The notes: generated by a model not told the origin, from the letters alone. A stretch of 64,000 nt of DNA from Epiperipatus broadwayi (GCA_028023455.1 JAQFVV010000355.1:186001-250000), one strand, 5' to 3'. Shown: positions 24,021 to 36,154, counted from the first letter of the stretch. Numbers and translations: made by a program.

Positions 24021-25860
24021 TGTAATTATGTAAAGATGTGATACAGTATTGATAATAAAAGTACTTTTTAATGTAAGAATAGAATGTGCACATGTTAATT
24101 CCTAGATAAGCAGAACAGAGAACAGCTTTTAAGGTAATTAAATTATAATTAGTCTCAGATAAAAAGAAAAGTTATATAAACTTAAAAATGCCTATATTTT
24201 AGCCAAGGGTTAGATTATCAATTAAATTAGCTACTGATGGATTTGCCGTTACAATTATTTCAATATCTTCTGTTATTAAAAAATTTAGATGTATCATTAG
24301 CAGAATCTTATTACTAAATTGTTCTTCAGCAAAAATTACTTCGCATATTTTTTTAATAGTTTTGCTTTAATATTAGATGCAAAAAGGTCATAGATAGGGT
24401 ATGTGTTTGTTTTTTTTTGTTTTTTTATGAATAAAGTTGTTATAAAAGACTTTTATCCAAAATGATTTGTATGTACATGTAGAAAGAAACAGTAAACTCT
24501 GGTCTAAAGTTATTAATACTAATAATGTTAGTTAAGTTAAATAGAATTGATTATATATATATATACAGTTCATTTGTATCAGGTTTGTTTTTATATAATG
24601 TGCTATCATGAATTATTTACAGTGAGATATTTTTTTCTTCTTCAATGTTTTGAAACTTTGATGCATTTGCCACTCTCTTTTCTAACTTTTTTTTTTCTTT
24701 TCTATACGGCATTGTTTCTAAATTATAATTTTAAAATTAGTTAATATTTCAAATGACTATGTTTTGTTTACTATATTGTTTGGAAAATTTGGATAATATG
24801 TGTATTGTCTATCAAGTGGACTTTTAGATAGAAAATTTGTTATATAAAATTAGTTACATCTACACTTTAAGAAATAGCATTTTAAGTATTTATAGCAATT
24901 GTCTCATAATATTTAGAATATTATTTCACTATCAGATATTTAAGACCAAAATTATAAAGACATTAAAATGGGTCTCAAAATAATAATAGTGGTAGAAAAT
25001 ATATATATTTCTTAGAAGAAACTTCCATGTTTGTCATTTAGAATTTACAACCTAAAGATATTGCTGATGCATAGGATTTTATAAAAAATTTGTTGTGGAT
25101 ATAAGTGAAGCTATTGTTTCACTTGTTACAAAGACATTCACTAATTCTTCAGTTGTTGAAGAAAACACAGAGTATTCTCAGGTTAAATAGATAATACAAA
25201 TAATGAATACTTATAAGTATTATAAAAAATTGTATTGAAGACAAGTATCCAATTCTAAAAAGATATAAGGCTTATTTCTTTATTAATGTTGCAAAAAAAC
25301 ATGGTCACTTACAATTCATGGGCAATGTAGATTTGTTTCTGAAACATTGAATGTAACATAGGCAATTAAAAATTAATATGATATTTTAACTATATCAATA
25401 TATGACATTCTTTAAAAATATAAGAAGCATGTTCTGAATAGTTTGAGGAAATTTTATCATCTTTTAAAAAATAAGATCAGAATATAGATGATTACATAAT
25501 TATAACTTTTTAGAAGTATATAAAAGAAAAATTCAATGTTTTTATTGGGAATCTTACATAAATTTTAAAATATGTAGTATTTTATTTTAAAAACTTTGCA
25601 AGGTTTAGAATTAAATACAACCTTTCAATTATTATTGATTCTTTTATTTAAAGTTTAACATTGTTGTCCACTATAGCCAAAGAGATTTAAATATTTTAAT
25701 GAATAGTTTGACTCTAATCATAGATAAAAGTGTCTTAATGTATATATAAAATTAAAAGAGGAGATATAACCAGTTGAATATTTGACATTGTATTTGAGTG
25801 TATACATGCATTTATTTTAATCACATAAAGAACACATAATCACACAAAAAAATCTCATAT
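24021..25860. other. AT-rich stretch, no gene seen
   Basis: About 1.8 kb. A plus-strand frame at 24547-24744 encodes a hydrophobic Phe/Leu/Tyr-rich peptide with no known motif, probably chance in T-rich DNA. Confidence 0.5.
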
Positions 25861-25884
25861 TAAATAAGTTTATGGTTTTGAATT

Positions 25885-25947
25885 GTTCCATATTTATAAC
25901 CATCCAAAGCTGCATTTGACCCTTGGGCTGTAGGTTAGACACCCCTG
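25885..25947 (-). mobile_element. hAT-type terminal inverted repeat remnant
   Basis: On the minus strand the segment starts CAGGGGTGTCTAACCTACAG followed by CCCAAGGGTCAAATGCAGC. This closely resembles the CAGGGGTGTCxAAC... terminus followed by a GGCC/CC-rich block typical of hAT transposons and their MITEs. The other end was not found, so this is a single terminus. Confidence 0.5.
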
Positions 25948-26104
25948 CTCTCCGTACATTTTTATCTGGAAATCATAAAATAACAAAACTTACTACCCTG
26001 ATTACTTATTTGAATTTACTATTTTTTCTGTATTTATGAAGTTGAAATATTATTTTATAAATGTTTATTTTTATATTTAAATTTATATTTCTAAAAATTA
26101 TTTT

Positions 26105-26340
26105 TAGGGTGAAGAATATTGAAACCTGTCCATTAAAGATTGAAAATTTGCTATCTTAATATAAACTGAGCACTGATTATGTATATAAATGTGTGGGGGA
26201 TAGTGATCTAAATGAATTGGTGAATTCTGGTTCAGCTAAAAATAAATATCTTTTTTTTAAATATGTGTTCATATGTATCAGTTGTATAGAAAGGAGTAAT
26301 TAGCTGGAGAGAAAGTGAAAGTCTGAATTCAAATCTTTCC
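26105..26340 (-). repeat. Diverged arm of the foldback family
   Basis: On the minus strand it is a degenerate version of the repeat at 11455-11850. Landmarks on the plus strand are CCTGTCCATTAAAGATTGAA, GAGCACTGATTATGTATAT, GTGGGGGATAGTGATCTA and a terminal GAAAGTCTGAATTC. It is much more diverged than the pair that follows at 26455. Confidence 0.6.
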
Positions 26341-26454
26341 TAATTAACATTAAGTTCAGTGTAGAATATATACTTATATTTAAATATTTTTAAAAATGGT
26401 AAAATATATAGAAGAATAAGGTTAATTTATAGAAGTAGAAAGTTATAACTAAAC

Positions 26455-27425
26455 CACAGGCTTATTCTATACCTGTGTCTATATATGTAATATATAGGGT
26501 ATATGAGCACAGACTTTCAGATGATTCATCACTCTCCACTCTATCTAATAACACTGATACACTCAATCACATATATGCTGAAAAGGTGAATAATCACCAA
26601 TATATGTATTTCATGCTAAATCAGCAATCATCACTTGGTCCAGATTATCATCTCCCACACATATATACTATAACTGCTCAGATATATATTAAGATAGACA
26701 ATCTTCATACTTTAATGGACAGGCTCCAATCCACTACACACTACAACTCTTCAACCATCCATCCAATTGAAAATCTGATGATGGAATGCTCGAAGGCCAA
26801 CCTGAGACTGAAATTCTTGTCACAAACATGTTGACCTAAGGTCAATCTGAACCCCACATCTACAGGACATAATACATTTAATACATATGCAAGGATGGGC
26901 AGACATCTCTACAATGTAATAACTGAAACACAGGCTTATAAAGTCTGTGTTCATATACCCTATACATTACATATATAGACACAGGTATAGAATCGGCCTG
27001 TGTTTCAGTTATTACATTGTAGAGATGTCTGCCCATCCTTGCATATGTATTAAATGGATTATGTCCTGTACATGTGGGGTTCAGATTGACCTTAGGTCAA
27101 CATGGGTGTGACAAGATTCTCAGCCTCAGGATGGCCTTCAAGCATTCCATCATCAGATTTTCAATTGGATGGATAGTTGAAGAGTTGGAGTATGTAGTGG
27201 ATTGGAGCCTGTCCATTAAAGTATAACGATTGTCTATCTTAATATATATCTGAGCACTTATAGTATATATGTGTGGGAGATGATAATCTGGACCAATTGA
27301 TGATTGCTGGTTTAGCATGAAATATGTATATTGGTGATTATTTATCTTTTCAGCATATATGTGATTGAGTATATCAGTGTTATTAGATAGAGTGGAGAGT
27401 GATGGGTCATTTAAAAGTAGAAAGT
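26455..27425. repeat. Foldback repeat, third locus (two inverted arms)
   Basis: The left arm (about 26455-26940) and the right arm (about 26945-27425) are reverse complements over most of their length. The match includes an inner ~75-bp stretch (26870-26940 against 26997-27072, with ATACATATGCAAGGATGGGC) and the outer TAATATATAGGGTATATGAG. Because the arms are similar, open frames appear at the matching place in each: 26475-26834 plus and 27097-27318 minus both read ...QQSS.GPDYHLPHIYTI..QIYIKIDN. This is the best-preserved locus of the family. No transposase is seen. Confidence 0.9.
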
Positions 27426-27562
27426 TGGAAATGTAACTTAAATGGTTGCTTTCAAGGAAAGAATGATTTATTTTTTAATGAAATTGTTAAATTTTCAATG
27501 TCTTTATAAATCTTTAACAACCCAAACCAATTTATGTTGAATCTATTATTATTCTGGCCATT

Positions 27563-27569
27563 ACTAAAC

Positions 27570-27610
<41 letters not shown>

Positions 27611-27630
27611 TATATATAAATAATTTGGTA

Positions 27631-27667
<37 letters not shown>

Positions 27668-27705
27668 TACCAAATTATTTATATATAGGCACAATAGTAA
27701 ACTAT
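27563..27705. repeat. TA-rich hairpin
   Basis: Two (TA)n runs (27574-27602 and 27633-27662). TTTATATATAAATAATTTGG (27609-27628) is mirrored by CCAAATTATTTATATATAG (27670-27688). Confidence 0.8.
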
Positions 27706-28875
27706 GTATTGATAATGTAGTGGTTAGATTCGATAATATGATCTTTCCTCAGTTATAGAAAATGAGTAAAAAAGGAGAAGAAATAAATTGGAAAAATAAA
27801 TATTCATTCAATCCAATTAGTAGTCTAAAAGCAATGCAGCCTTCACAATAAATATGCCAATCACATATAATAGGCTTATAACCCACTTTTAATTATGCAG
27901 AAAATTCCAAATGTTTCATTATTTGTGAATCCTTCCTCTGAAAATTCTAATTTATAAACAAAACTTTGAAATTATTCTTTTGCTTATAAGTTTTACTTTC
28001 ACTTTTTTATATAAGAGTAATAGTCATTTCAGTAACCTGCCAGTTTATTTGTGCTGATAGCTTGAATGTAAGTAAAGTAGATTTACTGCAAAGTTCTGTA
28101 CAACATTAAAATTACTGTTGAAATTGTAATATTGTCTCAATAGCTCAACTTTTAAATATTCAGCTGTTGCCTGGATAATTTCTCTCAAGAATACAATTTT
28201 ATCTCAAATAATGCCTGTCATTATAAAGAAATTCAAATATATGTATGAAATGTTTTAAAAACTGCATAACATATCAATGAAACTTAATTAAATTAACCAT
28301 AGAAGCTTCAGAAAAGGTGCAAAAGTGATACTAATAAATCGTATGCATCAATGAAGATCTACCAAACCCCTTGAACCACATACCTATTTTTTAACTAAAA
28401 AGATATGTGACAAAATGCATGGTGTATCTTGCACAATATTATTTATAAAATAATTTATAAACCATCATTTCCAGAATCCAGAGATAAATGCACTTTAATA
28501 TAATAAATGTTTTGATAAAATCAGCCAAGATTTAAAATTATGCCTAAAGAAAATATGAATTGTGACATTTTGTCAATTATAAGGGATTTTTTTCCAAAAC
28601 ATTTAAGAGTTAAAAAATATTCATAACATAATATAAAATTAAATTACATTATGAATATTTTGGAAAATTAAATTTATTTAAATTTTTTTTTTTTAAGTGC
28701 TTTTATTTAACTTTATTTTGATAAAATCTTATATCTAATTTTTTGTAGATTTTTATCAAATGGATATTTTTCAAATTTTTTTAGACATTAGTATTGACAA
28801 ACTGAATTTCAAATTGCATTTATATCAAGTTCAGTAAGGTTTCCATGATATATAATATATGGAAGTATTGCAGTT
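27706..28875. other. AT-rich stretch, no gene seen
   Basis: No coding signal or recognised repeat. Confidence 0.5.
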
Positions 28876-28879
28876 GCAT

Positions 28880-30185
28880 TGAATGGCAGATATGGAAATT
28901 ACATTGAGGACATGTGCAAGGATGGGTAAAGTGATGGGGTTTAAATTGGTGAAGAAAAATCAAATATAATGATGGTTAATACTGGGGAAAAAGAAGATGT
29001 AGATTTTTTATTGGGGGATATAAAGTTAAGTGTGGTGAATAGATATAGGTATTTGGGAATTATCTTATGTAATCAGGAAAATTGCTTGGATGAATGGAAG
29101 AAAAAATTGGTAAATGAAGCAAAGAAAAGAAAGGGTTTGATAAAGAAACTAAGAGTATTTTCATATAATAAATATGATGTAGCTAGAATTGTATGGAAGG
29201 GAGTTGCAGAAGCAGGGTTAACATATGGCAATGATGCATTATGTGTTAATAAAAGGGATTTAGATTATTTAGAGAAAGTACAAAGGGAAGTAGGAAGACA
29301 TGCATTAGATGCAGAGATGTGGAAAGCAAAGGAGGCAATTTAAGAAGAAATGGGATGGTCAAGTTTTTATATGAGAGATGCAAAAAGTAAAATGACAATG
29401 TTTGGTATGATACTAAAAGAATAGCCAAAATAGTGTTTAATTGGGTTATGAGTAAAGGGCAGGTAACAAGATGGGTGAGAAAGGTAATGTGGTATGCAAA
29501 ATTTTTGGCTAAAGAATTTATATCAGTATACTTGTATAAATGGTGAGATGATTGTGTTAGGAGGATTGTTGAGTGTTATAGTAATAAGGAATGAGATAAA
29601 AGAATAGAATCATTATAAAAAATAGTGAGTTGGAGAGATGGAGAACTAGTATGGAGGGTAAGAAGACTTTAAATATATATAGAAATAAATGGAATATTGT
29701 TTGCGAGTTAATTTATGATAATAGTAAGGAAAGTAGTTTATTGTTTAAGGCTAGAACAGGATCTTTAGCAACAAGAAAATATACATGTAAATGGAAAACT
29801 ATGGGTGATTATTGTGCAAATTGTGTAAGGAAGGTATAGAAAATATTAGGCATCTGTTAATTGAATGTAAATGCTTGAAAGCAGAAAGGGTACAGATAAT
29901 GAAGTTATGGGGGAATAGGTGTGAACAAAGTGCAAAGTGACTATACAGAAAGTAAGTTATTAGCTTTTATGCTGGATTTGTGAAAAGATAAGAGGGATTT
30001 AGATATAAAGGCCATAGAGTTGACAAAGATTATGTTGTGGAAATGGGATGGGGGAGAATATGGGGAGACAGAGTGGGGAATGGAAAATAAAGTGGCTAAC
30101 AGTTTTATCTGGGCATAATTGCTGAGATATTCTTGACTTCATTTAAAGAGAAGCCAAATACATTACATCACATCACATCACATCA
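28880..30185 (+). mobile_element. 3' part of a second non-LTR retrotransposon
   Basis: Purine-rich on the plus strand, unlike its flanks. It carries the C-terminal part of an RT protein (see 28969) and ends in a short tandem ACATC repeat near 30166-30184, a typical LINE 3' tail. It is 5'-truncated. Confidence 0.8.
28969..29900 (+). pseudogene. LINE RT C-terminal region (pseudogene)
   Basis: Open to 29343, with KLSVVNRYRYLGIILCNQ (the Y.YLG..L thumb motif of LINE RTs), WKGVAEAGLTYGNDA and YLEKVQREVGRHAL (the LE..QR...R.AL block), then a stop. Other frames continue with GWSSFYMRDAKSKM. At 29750-29890 the sequence encodes ARTGSLATRKYTCKWKTMGD, then CANC and HLLIECKCLKAER, a C..C....E...HLL.EC zinc-binding motif. 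The order (thumb, connector, C-terminal Cys/His) is that of a LINE ORF2 end. The RT catalytic part is missing and several frameshifts break it. Confidence 0.78.
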
Positions 30186-31034
30186 AGGCATGAATATTTT
30201 GCTAAAAAGTATTTACAGTTAATTAGAATAATTTAATAAAAAGAAATGAAGGATAAAATCTTAATTTATCTTGATTATTTAATTAAACCTTGTTTTTTTT
30301 AAGTGCTTCATAAACAAAAAAAATATCTTCTAAATTATTTTTAGTAAGTGCAAATTTTATTTCAAATACTACAAATTTAGTCATATGGTTTAGAAAATAT
30401 ATAAATATTGATATCTATATTGAAGCAATGGATCTGAAGTCCAATCCATGCTTCACATCTTCCTATAAACTTGATTAATATTGTAAACCTAAATTAAGTT
30501 TATAGTCCAATATCAGCAGGGTTTTGCATTACAGCTAAAATTAATTACGTTTATTAAATTTGTATTTGCTTTTAAATATTTTCTTTTAAATAAATTCCAT
30601 TGTAACATTAAATTGCTGTTAGAAATATTACTTGTGAAAACCGTTTAGTCAAACATATATATACGTCAAGTATATATATATGAGTTAATGCAAAATTCTG
30701 CTGAAATAAAATGCTTATTCTACTATAAAAAAAATAATAATATATTGTTGTTAAAATTTTGTTAAAATATTTAGTATGATTTGATTTTGAGATAAGCCCA
30801 CCAACATTTTCTAAAAGAATGTATAGTTTTGATTAGTGAGCCATTCAAGTCTAATTAAAGATGGCCTTCTCTTTCTTTCTTTTTAATTAATAGAATTCAA
30901 ACTTTAAAGAAAGAAATTTAGAGTAAAAAAGTGAAAGTTATTTTTAGAAAATATTGCTTTGAAACAAAGGAGCATGGGGAGGCTTATCAAGATCTCAGAT
31001 CATACAAACAATAGAAGGTAGCTGACAGAGAGGG

Positions 31035-31043
31035 TATAAATAG
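31035..31043 (+). promoter_or_regulatory. TATA box of the 5' LTR
   Basis: TATAAATAG in a locally GC-richer context (GACAGAGAGGG just upstream), identical at 37129-37137 in the 3' LTR. It probably sets the U3/R boundary shortly downstream, which would place the tandem repeat and the hairpin in the transcribed leader. Confidence 0.65.
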
Positions 31044-31065
31044 AAGTGAGAACAAAAGACTTATT

Positions 31066-31220
31066 ATTCAGATTTTTCTTTTTGAAGGAGTCAGATTATT
31101 CAGATTTTTCCTTTGGAAGGATTCAGTATTCAGATTTTTCCTTTGGAAGGATTCTTTATTCAGATTTTCCTTTTGAAGGATTCAGTTGATTCAGATTTTG
31201 CTGTTGAGGTGATTCATTGA
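31066..31220 (+). repeat. Five-unit ~30-bp tandem repeat in the LTR
   Basis: Units begin TTCAGATTTTTCCTTTGGAA and are followed by GGATTCAG; the last two are more diverged. The same array is at 37163-37316. The TTCC/GGAA core of each unit could form a small hairpin or bind a factor. Its position just after the TATA box suggests a leader or downstream promoter element. Confidence 0.8.
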
Positions 31221-31409
31221 GAGTTTTCTTGCTGGTTATTTCAAAGTTTTCTTGAGAGTGCATTCATATTTCTTTTTGGAGAACTCTCTCCGATTTGCTT
31301 CACATTTAGCTTGTGCTCCAAAAAGTTATACAACTGTCGTTTTCAAATCATGGAGAAGTTTGGACATGCTCCAGTTAAAATCCATAGTATTTTGAAGGAA
31401 ATGAATATG

Positions 31410-31447
31410 CTCGGCTAGGCAAATAAATAGCTTTGCCTATCGCCGAG
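31410..31447 (+). other. Conserved stem-loop in the LTR
   Basis: CTCGGCTAGGCAAA (31410-31423) pairs with TTTGCCTATCGCCGAG (31432-31447), giving a 14-bp stem with one 2-nt bulge and an 8-nt loop. It is identical at 37509-37546. In an AT-rich genome a GC-containing stem kept in both LTRs suggests a functional RNA structure (packaging, dimerisation or polyadenylation control); which one is unknown. Confidence 0.7.
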
Positions 31448-32620
31448 GTTCCTGAATACCATCCAAAATGCCATAGTATCCACTCAATAGTCATCTGAAC
31501 TCTGTGCCATGTCTGGAGAACTTTTCGTGAAACCATACTACATTTTATCATTGTCCAGACAAATACCTATCGACGGTCGGATTAAGCCACAAACGCCGTA
31601 GGGAACATGACCAAGGAAAAAGGATGGTAATCGTATCTTCTCTATTGAACTATTTCTTATGCTACCTTTTGTTCATATATTTTTTAATTGCTTCATTGAA
31701 TTATATGTATTTGTTATGTAACCATTTTTATTAGACGAGTCTTAATTATATATATATATTGTGTGATCATCTATCTATATTTAACCTTTTTCCCTTCACT
31801 ATTCTTCCTTACTAACCTGTGTAAATATTTAGTATTCCATTGCGGTTGAGTTAATAGTTAATTTTTGTTCATTTAAAATCTCTTTCCAATTTTATTCATG
31901 TTTGTTAATTAAATACGAGTCAGTTTCTTTTGTGTGCCAACTTGATCTCTTTGATAACGCCTCTTTTGTCTGCCATTAGCTTTACGTATATCTGATTTAA
32001 CTATATACATTTTAAATAATTTTTAAACATTGTTTTAGCGCAAAGCAATTAGAAATGCTTTGCGAAAGATTCTTTTTTATCGTACTTTATCGAGAAGATC
32101 GAGTTGACAATTTTTAATAAAATTGGGAAGAAAAGATTTAGACCACAAACCTATTAATCTGCTTTTATTGTCTAATTAGTTTGTTTCATTAATTTAGGGG
32201 AAAAGCGGAGGCCATTAAATCATTATTCCTATTTTAAAGTCATTAATTAAAGATCTATTATTTAACTAACAAGCTTGACTTTTGCTAAATTTGTTATAAA
32301 TGCTTTATTTTACTTTTCAATGATCCAGGCACGCAAAACGCAAAATACATATTTCTTGGTACCTTTGCACATTTAACTATTTAGCTCTTGATGTGTTTCC
32401 GTCCATGTTTCTTTCCGCTGATGCTAAGCCGTCACCGGTTGAAAAATAATTTATGCATGGCTCAGATTGTGTTGTTTGTTCATGATCAGGCCTCGAGAAG
32501 AGGCGAATGGGCAGAGGTCATAGTATTCTTGATTTAATATCTCGCATATGGGTGGCCTCGAGGTACTTTCGCCTAGTATTTGAACTGGGTTAAACCAACA
32601 TACATTATCTGACTGTCACA

Positions 32621-35422
32621 GTAAATTTTTTTTTCTCCGTATTCTGTCGACCAACGTGGGCCGAATTTCATTTTTTATGGGAAGAATAGGAATAGGGTAT
32701 TTGAAAATATAGGTAGACGTATAAGAATTTTTTTTCTCCGTATTCTGGATGCCCATCGTGTGTCTATTCGAAATTTACATACCCTGCAATGCCCTGTATA
32801 ACATTGGTATGGGTGTATAATGTTTTTTACTTTCTTCTGTTTTAAATTAATGAATAATATATATGTAGATTTTTTTTCCCGGGTTTGTACACACATATAT
32901 ATAATGTTTTTTTAAATAACATGAAATAATTGTTAGTGATACGTAAAATTTTTTGCTTCTAGTTTGTCGCAGTGTGACGTATGTCATTTTTTTTAAAAAA
33001 AAAAAAATTAGTACCCTGAGAAGTTAGTTTAGTTTAATATATTTATATAAAAATATATGTATAATTTTTCCGAGTTTTGTTTCCTAATGAGCCAAATGTC
33101 ATTTTTTTAAATTAATTAACAAGTTAAATGTGTCACAAAGTAAAAAAAAAAAAAAAAAAATTTTTTTCCGAGTTTAGTATACATATGTAATGAATAGTTT
33201 ATACTTAAAAAGTTAACACTCCATTAGTTATTTTTTTTGTGTGATTATAAAATTAGATTTCAGAATTAAACCAATTTTTTTTTGCCTAATGAATAGATTT
33301 GTCATGGCCAGTTCACCATAGTTGTTTCGTATAAAGTAGATAGCTTCGATGAGGCGGAAGTGTCAAATATATACCCACCCGCCCTCCCTTAAATTAGCTT
33401 TCGTACTTTAGATTATTTTTAGTATTGCTCAAATATGAGAAGTTTTGATGTAATAATGTTCTTTTTCAAAATATAGTGTATATTCGGTTGTGTTAATATT
33501 GTAGTAAAGAAAAGTACAATTAGATAATAGAATTTTTTCTCTGTTTGTATAAATTTTTGTAAAGATCTTAGATAACATTTTTTTTCCGTTAATTGAAATT
33601 TTTTTTGAAGATCAAAAAGTTTTGATAAGTTCAAATTAACACGTGTCAACGTATGGTGTTAGCAAATATTTTTTTCACTTTCTCTGCATTTCGTTTCTTT
33701 ATATTGAATAATTGTAATCATGTAATTTTTTTTTTCCTTTTTAAAGATTTTGAAATTACATTCCGTGCAAACAATAGATATAAAATAAGTTTTGTTTCAA
33801 TAATAACAAACTTAATTGTCAACTTTATGAAAAGTAAATGCGTATGTTCATTAATAAATATATATATTAAAGATATATTTTTGTATAACATATATGTCAG
33901 CCACCCTTTAGTTAAGATTTTTTGTTTCTCCATTTCGGATTATGCTATTGAATCATTTATTGAGTAACCGTTAGGTGAAGACCCTTTGAGTAACTGTTGA
34001 GGTGAAGACCCCTTACATTGTAGAGTTCTCGATTGCTGAGTAGCCTGAAATAATAGGTCTACGTCTGCAATCATTGCTTCCTTGTCATAGTTGCGACCAG
34101 CGTTTACTAGCCTGAAATAATAGGAGTATGCGGTTTGCAATATGACATCTTTCTAATAAATTCATGTACATGATAATAAAAGAAATATTTGTATAGGTAT
34201 ATCTGTTTGTATATTTATATGTAGTCATATAAATGCTTATTTAATGATGTACATATTCATATATATGGATGCATATGGTATACACTTCGTTATAGTTCGG
34301 TAAAACCCGTTTTTATATAAATGTTTTTTGAAACAGTTTTTGATCTCAATGCGTGATTCTGTAAAATTGCGTGATAATTGTTAATCTATTTTGGGTGTGA
34401 CCAAAATGGTAGTTGGTTTCGATCCCAGGTTCATAATTCGGAGTGGCAGTTATCATGGGATTTTACTTTTATTTTAATTGTTTTTTTATATTAATATTTT
34501 GTTTTGTTAATCGTACTTTAGGCTGGTTAAATTTTTTTTCTGTCTTGACCAAAACGGTAGTGTAGTTTCGAACCCAGGTCAGACATGTTACCTTACTTAG
34601 TTGTTATATGTCTTAGACTGAATTAATATTGTCATTTAAAATACCATTTACTTATTTATGCAGAGATTTTTTTTGAAAGTGAAGTGAAAATCAAAATAAA
34701 TTGTAATCGCATTAAACTTTATAAACCTTATCAATGTGTGCTTGGATCATTATCCATTAATATGTATATTTGATATGGCCATTGTCTTGTTGACTGGCGC
34801 CCTTCTCAAATAAATTTGTCGGCAAGTGCAATCTCTCATATCGGATATCAAATAAACCAAACTATAGTAGATGATCAAAATAACAATGTATGCATAGTGA
34901 GCCAAAATAATTTTTAAACATGACTTACGTATATTTTGCTCACATATTTTTTTATATATATACTTGTATTAATGTAAATGCATTTTTTAGTTGTTTCAGG
35001 TGTCAGAGAAAGCCAGGTCAAGCTGTAAGTGTGTTATTTTAATTATATTGGGACAAAATAGCAGTGATATTTTAATGAAATAGAACAATAAATAAAGTGA
35101 GGAGACTAATATGTAGTATAAATATTAAAGACAGACACGGCAGGATTTTATATATATATATATTTTCATGTACAAACAGATACATATAGGCATAGGGTTA
35201 AGATAGGACCTCGTAAGGTAGGCAAAGTTAAATTTCTGAAAACATATAAATAAAACAGATAGTTGGAACTTAGAATAGTGACTTATTTTAGAAAGAAATA
35301 ATTTTTTTGTGTTAATAACTAGTATAAAAATATACTTATCCAGATTGTTTATTAAAAGACAAACTTCATTTTACAAACAAGGTGGGATTGTTTTATAACA
35401 AAATAGCCAATATTAGGCAAAA
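32621..35422 (+). other. LTR element untranslated leader with degenerate repeated motif
   Basis: No coding block. It is punctuated by recurring blocks of T7-9 followed by CYCCG or CCGAG and a GACCAACGTG-like stretch (32629, 32731, 32871, 32949, 33066, 33162, 33584; more weakly 34398 and 34538). Positions 32650-32664 (TCGACCAACGTGGGC) resemble the leader found just after the primer-binding site of many Gypsy elements, but no clear tRNA primer-binding site adjoins the LTR. Short direct repeats lie at 33963-34012 (GGTGAAGACCC) and 34398-34580 (TTTCGAxCCCAGG). The minus-strand frame 33940-34140 is not recognised. Confidence 0.6.
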
Positions 35423-36154
35423 ATGGAGGAACAGAAGAGAGGCGAAGTTTATAGGTCAATATGTACTCATAATGAACAAAAATACAATTTGGAAGATCTC
35501 ATCAAAGAAATGAGAGACGAAAATGAAATGATGATGAACATGTTTCAAGAATTCATGAATATTACATCGCAAAGATTGAACCGTTTAGAGGCACATATGG
35601 AACTCCATCAAGAACAGAGTATTGTGACAGAAGCATCACAAGAAGATGATACTCAAAAACAAGACTACACTGATATGAAATCCTATACTGATATGAAATC
35701 ATTGAGTGATTATGAAACAGGTGAAGCCATTCACCAGTTGGACTTCTCTGAACAAATGAATGAGGATAGTAAAAAAACAGACTATCAACAGCTGTTGAAC
35801 AAAATCCAGGTGCAACAAGGCAGTGAAATCTTTACTGCGACAATAATCAATACTATAACTCCTGTGGCAAAGATTAGCAACATAAAATGTTTTAAAGAAG
35901 AACCGGGTGGGAACCCTAGACACCACCTTGATAGCTTGAAAATCTGTCTCCAAGTCCAGAACATGACTGAGCAACAAAAGAAGGCAAGGGATAAATTAAG
36001 ACGTACGGCTCAGCATCGCAAGAATCTAAACCGGCAATATAAATTCAGGAAAGGAAACCAAGCATGGCTAAGAGACCTTAAGCCAAGTAGTAAAGCATGG
36101 AGGAAAGTTAAAAAGTTCTTCCCAATATATAAAGGTCCATATGCATTAAAATAG
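35423..36154 (+). CDS. Gag-like N-terminus fused to integrase C-terminal tail
   Basis: A 243-codon frame. Residues ~1-130 are acidic and Gln/Glu/Met-rich with a likely coiled coil (NLEDLIKEMRDENEMMMNMF) and a short tandem duplication, DMKSYTDMKS. Residues ~150-185 (FKEEPGGNPRHHLDSLKI) look like the start of a gag core. From residue ~190 it changes abruptly to a basic segment, RDKLRRTAQHRKNLNRQY then KGNQAWLRDL and FPIYKGPYALK, which matches the extreme C-terminus of Gypsy-type integrases (A..R......F..GD.VWLR...K....F.GPY). After the stop at 36152 the same frame continues as KCGENAFLLKDSHSIQ and VYNARNLKPC to about 36265, completing that tail. Inference: one deletion removed protease to integrase core and joined both ends in frame. 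Start codon chosen as first Met; no catalytic residues remain. Confidence 0.75.
   Translation: MEEQKRGEVYRSICTHNEQKYNLEDLIKEMRDENEMMMNMFQEFMNITSQRLNRLEAHMELHQEQSIVTEASQEDDTQKQDYTDMKSYTDMKSLSDYETGEAIHQLDFSEQMNEDSKKTDYQQLLNKIQVQQGSEIFTATIINTITPVAKISNIKCFKEEPGGNPRHHLDSLKICLQVQNMTEQQKKARDKLRRTAQHRKNLNRQYKFRKGNQAWLRDLKPSSKAWRKVKKFFPIYKGPYALK

Larger units (their letters stand above)
30421..32620 (+). repeat. 5' LTR (2.2 kb)
   Basis: Begins TGAAGCAATGGATCTGAAG and ends GACTGTCACA. It contains the promoter (TATA box at 31035), a five-unit tandem repeat (31066-31220) and a long hairpin (31410-31447), all shared with the 3' LTR. It is long for a Gypsy-type LTR. No open frame of note lies inside it. 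Confidence 0.93.

Noticed and set aside
32418-32450. CTGATGC...GTTGAAAAAT in the LTR as a hammerhead
   Set aside because: The core lacks the final A of CUGANGA and stem I is not formed; the same is true in the 3' LTR.
33940-34140. Minus-strand 66-codon frame inside the LTR element
   Set aside because: Composition is better than chance, but no domain is recognised and part of it arises from a local GGTGAAGACCC duplication; kept only as a note.
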